A stretch of DNA of 9,199 bases from Bacillota bacterium (GTDB lineage: Bacteria > Bacillota > Clostridia > Oscillospirales > Acutalibacteraceae). Location of the stretch: the NCBI GenBank assembly GCA_023401495.1, contig JAEXDU010000106.1, positions 1-9,199 of the forward strand. The letters run 5' to 3'. A program made the position numbers and the translations under genes. Shown here piece by piece: positions 4,288-9,199 of the stretch. Numbering within the stretch: position 1 is the stretch's first letter; each line of letters opens with the position of its first letter. Under the pieces are notes generated by a model. It searched no databases and was not told where the DNA came from. It worked only from the letters and a program-made list of their open reading frames with translations.

Positions 4288-6438
4288 TTAAAAATGAATT
4301 TCCTCTTCTTTGGCGATGCTTTCAGAGGGATGCTCTTCCCGAAGCCGGAAGCCGCCGATTTCACTGCGCAGCGTTTCGGCCTGAGCGGACAGCTCCTGAC
4401 TGGAGGCCGAGCTTTCCTCCGCTGTGGCGGCGTTCGTCTGAACCACCGCGGACACCTGCGAAAGCCCTGTCGATACCTGTTCGATTGCAGAGGTCTGCTC
4501 CTCCGAAGCTCTTGCGATCTCGTTTGTGATTTTCCCGATCTTCCCGGCATTCTCAACGATCTCTTTCAGAACCAGGGCGGTATCGTCGGTAATTTTCGTT
4601 CCCTCTGCCACCATTTCGGCCGATTTTTGGATCAGCAGCTCGGTCTGCTTGACTGCCTCTGAGGATCTTGCGGCCAGCACACGCACCTCGTCGGCCACCA
4701 CGGCAAAGCCCTTGCCCGCCGCACCGGCCCTCGCCGCCTCAATGGCGGCGTTCAGCGCCAGAATATTGGTCTGGGACGCAATATCTTCAATCACCTTCGT
4801 AATCGTACTGATCTGCGAGGAAGCGTCGTCGATCCCCCGCATGGATTCCTCGAGACGCTTCATGTAGGAAATCCCCAGATCAAAGCTCTGGTTGGCCTCA
4901 TCGACCAGCCGGGAGGCGCCCTCAACGTTCTTTCTGTTCTCTTCGGCCTGCTCCGAGATTTTGACGACGGAGGCGGAGAGCTGTTCCACGGTAGCGGCCT
5001 GCTCCGTAGCGCCGGACGCCAGCGCCTGCGCCGCGTCTGAAACCTGCGACGCACCGGCCCCTACCTGGTCTGCCGCCAGCCCGATCCGACTTAAAGTGCT
5101 GTTGAGCGATTCCGAAATGCGCTCCAGCGCTCCGCGGATCGGCGCGAAATCGCCGACATACTCCTGTTCAACAGAGATGCGCATATCCCCCTCGGCCAGC
5201 CTAGTCAGCAGCGCGGAAATCTCCTGAATATATCCCTGCAGCACAAACGCCGTGCGCTGGAATACCTCGCTCAGATACCCAAGCTCGTTGGAGGAATTCA
5301 CATGATAATCCACATGCAGGTTGCCCTGCTCCATCTGTTCCGCTGCGGAAATGATCGTGCCGATCGGCCGCAGCGCCCCGCGGAGCGTAATCACAATCCC
5401 GATGCCGATGCCGATGATGCCGAGAACACCGATACCGATCAGCAGCGCCAGAATCCAATACACCTCCCGCAGGGCATCATCCTTCGTCACGACAAACGCA
5501 CTGGAAAGCGGCGTATCTATGCCCGAAACGGTAACCGGGATATGTACGATATAACACTCTTTGCCGAAAAGGGAATCCTTCTCTTCCCACTGCTGCTGTT
5601 GCCCCTGTTTTGCAACGGAGAGGATTTCGTCATTGATCCCGCCGGAGGCAAGCTCGGTACCCATCAGCGACGGGTCCTTCGAGTTGGCCAGATACACGCC
5701 TTTGCTGGAGAGCAGATAGGTGTAAGCCTCGCTGTACTCCCCCATCTCGAACGACAGGCTGTTGATGGTATCCACCACAATATCGCAGTTGGCAACCCCC
5801 AGAAACTCCCCGGACGAGGAAAGGATCGGATTGCTGATCGTAATAAGCCATACCCGTTTCCCGTTGCTCAGGTCGTAAGAATACGGCTCCGTCATATGGG
5901 GTTTTTGATTGGTCTTTGCGGGCGCGTAATAGTCGCTGTCACCGTAGGTATTGTAATCATTCAGTTCATCCAGCAGGATGCTGCTGCCGTTGCGGTAATA
6001 GTAATACGATTGGCCGTTCGGCGTATCCGGAATGAACGCATTCGGCTCCCATGCGGTATAAACGGAAAAGATGCGGTCGTCCTCCAGCACGCTTTCCATC
6101 ATCTGTTTCATAAGGTCAACTTTATGATCCGTCTGAATAGAGGCGTCGTTCATATCGGTAAGGGAACTGGCCAAAGCCTGCGCACGAGCCTGCATGGTGT
6201 TCAGGTAGTCGGAGGAAAGCGCCGCGTTGTTTTTTGCCAGTGTGGATATTTCAACTCTCGTCATATCCTGCACCATCGAAATCGTCTGCGTTCCAAGAAC
6301 AACCACCATGATCGAGATGACAACAGCGGTCATCAAAAGAAGTCTTGCAGGTATGCGGAACGTCAGGCGGCGGGTGAGCGGTACCGCTTTTAAATACGAT
6401 TTTTCCTGTGAAGTATTTTTCTCTTTTTTTCCGGGCAT
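4288..6438 (-). CDS. Methyl-accepting chemotaxis protein with dCache sensor
   Basis: A 716-residue transmembrane chemoreceptor. TM1 is at about residues 32-54. An extracytoplasmic dCache-like sensor spans about 55-325 (SVYTAWEPNAF at 125-135, YYAPAKTNQKPHMTEPYSYD at 170-189, then FLGVANCDIVVDTI). TM2 is at about 327-351. HAMP follows at about 350-403, with a second divergent HAMP-like segment at 404-455. The coiled-coil signalling domain has the conserved hairpin tip EDIASQTNILALNAAIEAAR (551-570) and FAVVADEVR (578-586). It should bind a small ligand outside the cell and control the kinase CheA through CheW. The C-terminus EEEIHF lacks the CheR-tethering pentapeptide. The start is supported by AAGGGAGA (6448-6455, minus strand), nine bases upstream. 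A sigma-28-like promoter precedes it. The ligand is unknown; I could not confirm the full amino-acid-binding motif known for some dCache receptors. Confidence 0.95.
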   Translation of the reverse strand: MPGKKEKNTSQEKSYLKAVPLTRRLTFRIPARLLLMTAVVISIMVVVLGTQTISMVQDMTRVEISTLAKNNAALSSDYLNTMQARAQALASSLTDMNDASIQTDHKVDLMKQMMESVLEDDRIFSVYTAWEPNAFIPDTPNGQSYYYYRNGSSILLDELNDYNTYGDSDYYAPAKTNQKPHMTEPYSYDLSNGKRVWLITISNPILSSSGEFLGVANCDIVVDTINSLSFEMGEYSEAYTYLLSSKGVYLANSKDPSLMGTELASGGINDEILSVAKQGQQQQWEEKDSLFGKECYIVHIPVTVSGIDTPLSSAFVVTKDDALREVYWILALLIGIGVLGIIGIGIGIVITLRGALRPIGTIISAAEQMEQGNLHVDYHVNSSNELGYLSEVFQRTAFVLQGYIQEISALLTRLAEGDMRISVEQEYVGDFAPIRGALERISESLNSTLSRIGLAADQVGAGASQVSDAAQALASGATEQAATVEQLSASVVKISEQAEENRKNVEGASRLVDEANQSFDLGISYMKRLEESMRGIDDASSQISTITKVIEDIASQTNILALNAAIEAARAGAAGKGFAVVADEVRVLAARSSEAVKQTELLIQKSAEMVAEGTKITDDTALVLKEIVENAGKIGKITNEIARASEEQTSAIEQVSTGLSQVSAVVQTNAATAEESSASSQELSAQAETLRSEIGGFRLREEHPSESIAKEEEIHF

Positions 6439-6497
6439 GGATTCACATCTCCCTTTTGATAAAATACACTTCCAGACAGCGCTCTTTCTATTATTTT

Positions 6498-6524
6498 ATA
6501 TCGACAAATAACGGAAAAAGGTTA
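6498..6524 (-). promoter_or_regulatory. Sigma-28 (SigD/FliA-type) motility promoter of the chemoreceptor gene
   Basis: On the minus strand TAAC (6524-6521) is followed by 15 bases and GTCGATAT (6505-6498). The Bacillus/Clostridium flagellar sigma consensus is TAAA-N15-GCCGATAT, so the match is 3 of 4 and 7 of 8 with ideal spacing. The downstream gene is a chemoreceptor, a class of gene often under this sigma factor. The predicted start is near 6491, giving a leader of about 53 bases. Confidence 0.6.
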
Positions 6525-6610
6525 TTTGATCTCTGTATTTTAAATGCGATTTTACCGCTCCTTTTCAAACCATTTTACAGATAATGCTGCCCATGGCAAA
6601 ACATCTGCGC

Positions 6611-6641
6611 AAAAAAGAGCCCGTGGAGAAAACTCCACGGG
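6611..6641 (-). terminator. Terminator of the MATE gene
   Basis: On the minus strand a perfect 9-bp stem CCCGTGGAG/CTCCACGGG (6641-6633 with 6628-6620) with a TTTT loop is followed by CTC and six T (6616-6611). It lies 31 bases after the MATE stop codon. Between it and the chemoreceptor promoter (6525-6610) I see nothing else that can be named. Confidence 0.85.
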
Positions 6642-6672
6642 TGAAGGTGCTAAAAATATTCTGCCGGATCGA

Positions 6673-8145
6673 TCAGGCCGGCTCCTCCGGCTCTGCCGCA
6701 TCCCCTTGTTCCGATCCCGAAAAAGTATCCAACGGTCCCTGCGCCAGCTCCGATGCAGGAGGCTCCAGCACCGGGGAAGCCGGTTCTTCCGTTACGGAAA
6801 CCGGTCCGCTCAGCAGATCTTCTTTTTTCTTCAGGTGCACAAACATCAGGCTGTGGAAAATTACAATGACAATCCAGCCGATGCCGGTTGCGTAAGATAC
6901 CGCGTCCATTCCCATGCTGGAAACAAACAGATACGATAAAATCACACGCAGCGAAATGTGAAGGGTCGTGCCGATCAGCGGAATGTTTACCCGGCCGCTG
7001 CCGCGGTAGAAGCCCACGAACGCGCTGCCCGTATAACTCAAAAAGTAGAAGAAGCAAAGGATTTGAAGATAGGAGGTTCCATAGGAAATGGTCTGCGCAC
7101 TGCCGTCGGGAACAAAAAAGCGCATGAGCGCTTCCGCTGAAAAGAACAGAATGAGCGACAGCAGCGCCGCGATTGCCAGCAGACCGCGCAGGCCGATGAA
7201 AAAGCCCTTCCTTGCACGGGGGCGCTTGCCCGCCCCGGTGTTCTGCGCCACAAAGACAGAAATCGCCTCAGCCCCGCTGTCGCCGACGGCGAGAACGATT
7301 CCTTCTACGCGGGTGGTGGCCGTATAGGCCGAAATGGCCGCCAGCCCCATGGTGTTCACCGCACCCTGTACCAGAAGCTTGCCGATATACAGGCTGGACT
7401 GGTGCAGCGCCGACACGAGAGAAAACCGGGTGATCTTTGCGATCATTGAACCGTCGTAGCGCATATCCTCACGCCCCACCCGCAGAAACGGAAGCGTTTT
7501 GCGGATGTACAGCAGGCACAGCAGCGCCGACAGAATCTGCGCCAGCACGGTAGCAAGCGCCGCGCCGCGCACGCCGAGGCCAAGATGCGCCACAAACAGG
7601 ATCGCCAAAAACAGGCTGATCACAATCGAGACCAGCAAAAACAGCAGCGCGGCGCTGGTATTGCCGATCGCCCGCAGCACCGCCGCAAAAAAGTTATAGA
7701 AGAAACAGGCCAGAAGCCCGAGGAAGATCGTATTGAGGTATTCCACCGCCAAAGCGGAAACCGCCGGCGGAGTTTGAATCAGCCGGAGCAGAAAGGGCGT
7801 GCAGGTCAGTCCCAGAAGGCCGATGAGCAGCGTAAACGACGCGCCGAACACCAGCGACAGAAAAATTGCCTGCCGCAGGGCCGGGTGATCCCCCTTGCCA
7901 TACAGCGAGGCCATAATGACGGCGATGCCGGTACAGCAGCCGCCCAAAATGAAAATAAACAGATTCATCACCGTGCCCGCAATACCGATGGCCGCGAATG
8001 CGGTTTCGCCAAGGTAGCGCTCCACGATGATGGAAGAAATAATATTATAAAACTGCTGCAGAATGTTGCCGATCAGAAGCGGAAACGCAAGCCGCACCAA
8101 AAGCGGCTGTATCTTCCCCTCCGACAGGGTAATTTTTGACGCCAT
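6673..8145 (-). CDS. MATE-family multidrug/cation antiporter
   Basis: 490 residues from the chosen start, with about twelve membrane helices (for example 14-41, 92-112, 162-185, 316-337, 357-379, 418-438). The first half opens with the family pattern PLLVRLAFPLLIGNILQQFY (14-33). QNTGAGKRPRARKGF (301-315) is the typical loop between helices 8 and 9. MATE proteins expel drugs and other organic molecules in exchange for Na+ or H+. GGGAGG lies five bases before ATG 8145. A longer frame from GTG 8190 is rejected because its start lies upstream of the predicted transcription start near 8167. Residues 442-490 form a hydrophilic, acidic Pro/Glu/Ala-rich tail after the last helix, longer than usual and probably disordered in the cytoplasm. 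The substrate is unknown. Confidence 0.93.
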   Translation of the reverse strand: MASKITLSEGKIQPLLVRLAFPLLIGNILQQFYNIISSIIVERYLGETAFAAIGIAGTVMNLFIFILGGCCTGIAVIMASLYGKGDHPALRQAIFLSLVFGASFTLLIGLLGLTCTPFLLRLIQTPPAVSALAVEYLNTIFLGLLACFFYNFFAAVLRAIGNTSAALLFLLVSIVISLFLAILFVAHLGLGVRGAALATVLAQILSALLCLLYIRKTLPFLRVGREDMRYDGSMIAKITRFSLVSALHQSSLYIGKLLVQGAVNTMGLAAISAYTATTRVEGIVLAVGDSGAEAISVFVAQNTGAGKRPRARKGFFIGLRGLLAIAALLSLILFFSAEALMRFFVPDGSAQTISYGTSYLQILCFFYFLSYTGSAFVGFYRGSGRVNIPLIGTTLHISLRVILSYLFVSSMGMDAVSYATGIGWIVIVIFHSLMFVHLKKKEDLLSGPVSVTEEPASPVLEPPASELAQGPLDTFSGSEQGDAAEPEEPA

Positions 8146-8173
8146 GACAACCTCCCGGAATATGAATAGCTCC

Positions 8174-8202
8174 ATTATACCGGAAAACACTCGTTTCGAT
8201 AA
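8174..8202 (-). promoter_or_regulatory. Promoter of the MATE gene
   Basis: A perfect TATAAT (8179-8174, minus strand) lies 28 bases before the start codon. At a 17-base spacing the -35 hexamer is TTATCG (8202-8197), a weak match, so an activator may be involved. The predicted transcription start near 8167 supports ATG 8145 as the real start codon. Confidence 0.5.
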
Positions 8203-8243
8203 GTACTTTTTTCACTATGACAACATTCGTATACAGTTATAAT

Positions 8244-8275
8244 AAAAGCAGGCAGCCCCAAACGGGGCCGCCTGC
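8244..8275 (-). terminator. Terminator of the FAD oxidoreductase/DUF1667 operon
   Basis: On the minus strand GCAGGC (8275-8270) and GGGG-side pairs form a stem of about twelve positions with one mismatch (8275-8264 with 8259-8248) and a four-base loop GTTT, followed by TTTTATT. It lies 37 bases after the DUF1667 stop codon. Confidence 0.8.
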
Positions 8276-8312
8276 CGATACAAACGAATTCAGTTGATTG
8301 CAGCCAAACCGC

Positions 8313-8678
8313 TTACCCTGCGTCCGAAACCTTGGCAAGGCTGCGCGTTACCACAAAATTCACGCCGAGCCCCAAAAGATTCGGCACTACAATATCGCCC
8401 ACATGCACCGGGGCCTGCAGCGTGACGCCATCCAGCAGGCGCATGGCTGCGAAAATATCCTTTTTCGGGATTTCATGGTCTGTCTTCACCGGTACGCGCG
8501 CGATGGAAGCACCCCTGATCTTCACGGTGGAGGTGACGGTACGGGTGGGGGCGATCAGCTCCTTTTTACCGTAGACCTCTCCCCTCGGGCAGGAATTGCC
8601 CGTTACCTTATATCCGTTCTTCTCATCCACATGCAGGCGGCACCCTTTGGGACAAACAATGCAAACCAGCTCTGTCAT
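8313..8678 (-). CDS. DUF1667 Cys-rich protein, partner of FAD oxidoreductase
   Basis: A 121-residue soluble protein. The N-terminus carries CIVCPKGC (Cys6, Cys9, Cys13) and SCPRG (Cys30), a four-Cys set that could bind zinc or an Fe-S cluster. The rest (about 40-121) contains the family patterns PTRTVTSTVKI (44-54), VPVKTDHEIPKKDI (62-75) and VGDIVVPNLLGLGVNFVVTR (93-112). The family is known almost only from genomic context: in Clostridia it follows a type of glycerol-3-phosphate dehydrogenase and an NADH-oxidase-like FAD protein, so it is thought to be an electron-transfer or assembly partner. Here it sits three bases after the FAD protein's stop codon. Its ribosome binding site AAGGAGG lies inside the end of that gene, eight bases before ATG 8678. 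The metal content and exact role are unproven. Confidence 0.88.
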   Translation of the reverse strand: MTELVCIVCPKGCRLHVDEKNGYKVTGNSCPRGEVYGKKELIAPTRTVTSTVKIRGASIARVPVKTDHEIPKKDIFAAMRLLDGVTLQAPVHVGDIVVPNLLGLGVNFVVTRSLAKVSDAG

Positions 8679-8681
8679 GCG

Positions 8682-9199
8682 TCATTCCTCCTTTTCAATC
8701 GAAACAGTAAGCTCGCCGTTTTCCGCTTTTTTCAAAAGGGCCAGCGGCAGGGTGATTTTCTCCATCTCACCGGGAGCGATATGCTCGCGGGGATACGAGG
8801 CAATGCGGGTTTCCCCGGCGCTTACCATAATCCGTGCGCCGCGGAAAATCTGATTCGCACGGAAGAAAACGTCTACGGATTTCTCCACACCCTGCGGGCG
8901 GATTTTCTGCGGCACGGTATACCCGACGCCGAATCCGTTTTTCAGGCGCAGAATTCCCTCTTCGGAGGGGCTGCCGCTCTTGCTGCACAACGCGGCGGAT
9001 TTGCCGGCGCGCTGACTTTCCGCAGTGACGAAATCCACCAGATCGTGCACATGCGCCACGTTGCCGCATGCAAAGATTCCGGGAGTACTGGTTTCCATAT
9101 TCTCGTACACCACCGGGCCGTTCGTGCGCGGGTCGATCTCGAGCCCGGCCTGACGCGAAAGCTCGTTTTCGGGGATTAGGCCAACAGAGAGCAACACGG
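8682..9199 (-). CDS. NAD(P)/FAD-dependent oxidoreductase, C-terminal part
   Basis: The frame runs off the right edge, so the N-terminal FAD-binding and redox-active regions are not visible; about 171 residues are. LLSVGLIPENEL (2-13 of the visible part) and TPGIFACGNVAHVHDLVDF (38-56) are the end of a thioredoxin-reductase/NADH-oxidase-like two-dinucleotide-binding fold. The usual GIFAxGD Asp is Asn here (GN), which I recall as a feature of this clostridial subgroup. About 95 further residues form a C-terminal extension that may serve as an interaction surface. The protein probably moves electrons between NAD(P)H, FAD and a partner. With the adjacent DUF1667 protein it would serve an anaerobic glycerol-3-phosphate dehydrogenase system by analogy with other Clostridia; that dehydrogenase is not in the window. 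Confidence 0.88.
   Translation of the reverse strand, partial: VLLSVGLIPENELSRQAGLEIDPRTNGPVVYENMETSTPGIFACGNVAHVHDLVDFVTAESQRAGKSAALCSKSGSPSEEGILRLKNGFGVGYTVPQKIRPQGVEKSVDVFFRANQIFRGARIMVSAGETRIASYPREHIAPGEMEKITLPLALLKKAENGELTVSIEKEE

Noticed and set aside
5302..6393. Plus-strand open frame of 363 residues opposite the chemoreceptor
   Set aside because: It lies entirely inside a well-supported chemoreceptor gene, has unusual composition and no domain that I can recognise. It is a shadow.
8146..8190. Longer MATE start at GTG 8190, adding 15 residues
   Set aside because: The predicted promoter -10 (8179-8174) and transcription start near 8167 lie downstream of it, and the strong GGGAGG sits just before ATG 8145.
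8217..8243. Plus-strand ATGACA-N15-TATAAT promoter-like words
   Set aside because: The spacer is only 15 bases, the TATAAT overlaps the T-tract of the minus-strand terminator, and no plus-strand gene follows.

Overview
The window looks like chromosomal DNA of a motile, Gram-positive anaerobe of the class Clostridia, probably from its GC-richer Oscillospirales-like branches. The evidence is moderately GC-rich coding sequence, strong GGAGG-type ribosome binding sites, TATAAT-type promoters, compact hairpin plus T-tract terminators, and a FAD-oxidoreductase/DUF1667 gene pair typical of that class. The assignment is an inference from gene content and style; no rRNA or tRNA is present. I see no CRISPR array, insertion sequence, phage gene or plasmid origin.

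Left part (1-2288, plus strand): three tightly coupled genes with two ATGA stop/start overlaps. They encode the C-terminal part of an iron-type (AfuA/FbpA-like) substrate-binding protein, a HypB/UreG/CobW-like P-loop GTPase with two CxxC motifs, and an ABC ATPase carrying an extra N-terminal helical domain. No permease is visible. A bidirectional terminator closes the unit. I read this as a metal or cofactor handling module whose substrate is unknown. It is the most interesting part of the window.

Middle part (2326-3966, minus strand): an RluA-family pseudouridine synthase lies downstream of a small nitroreductase. The nitroreductase has a clear TCGACA-N17-TATAAT promoter and its own terminator. 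The 409-base gap from 3879 to 4287 holds that promoter, a leader hairpin, an AT palindrome, a possible plus-strand promoter, a structured-looking stretch with no assigned function, and a very long perfect terminator stem for the next gene.

Right part (4288-9199, minus strand): a dCache-type chemoreceptor preceded by a sigma-28-like promoter (TAAC-N15-GTCGATAT); a MATE-family multidrug/cation antiporter with an acidic Pro/Glu/Ala-rich tail and its own promoter and terminator; and finally the DUF1667 Cys4 protein translationally coupled to the C-terminal part of a pyridine-nucleotide FAD oxidoreductase. The last pair is usually found next to an anaerobic glycerol-3-phosphate dehydrogenase, which would lie just beyond the right edge. 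Apart from that pair and the left-hand trio, the genes are separate transcription units with unrelated jobs: RNA modification, redox, chemotaxis and efflux.
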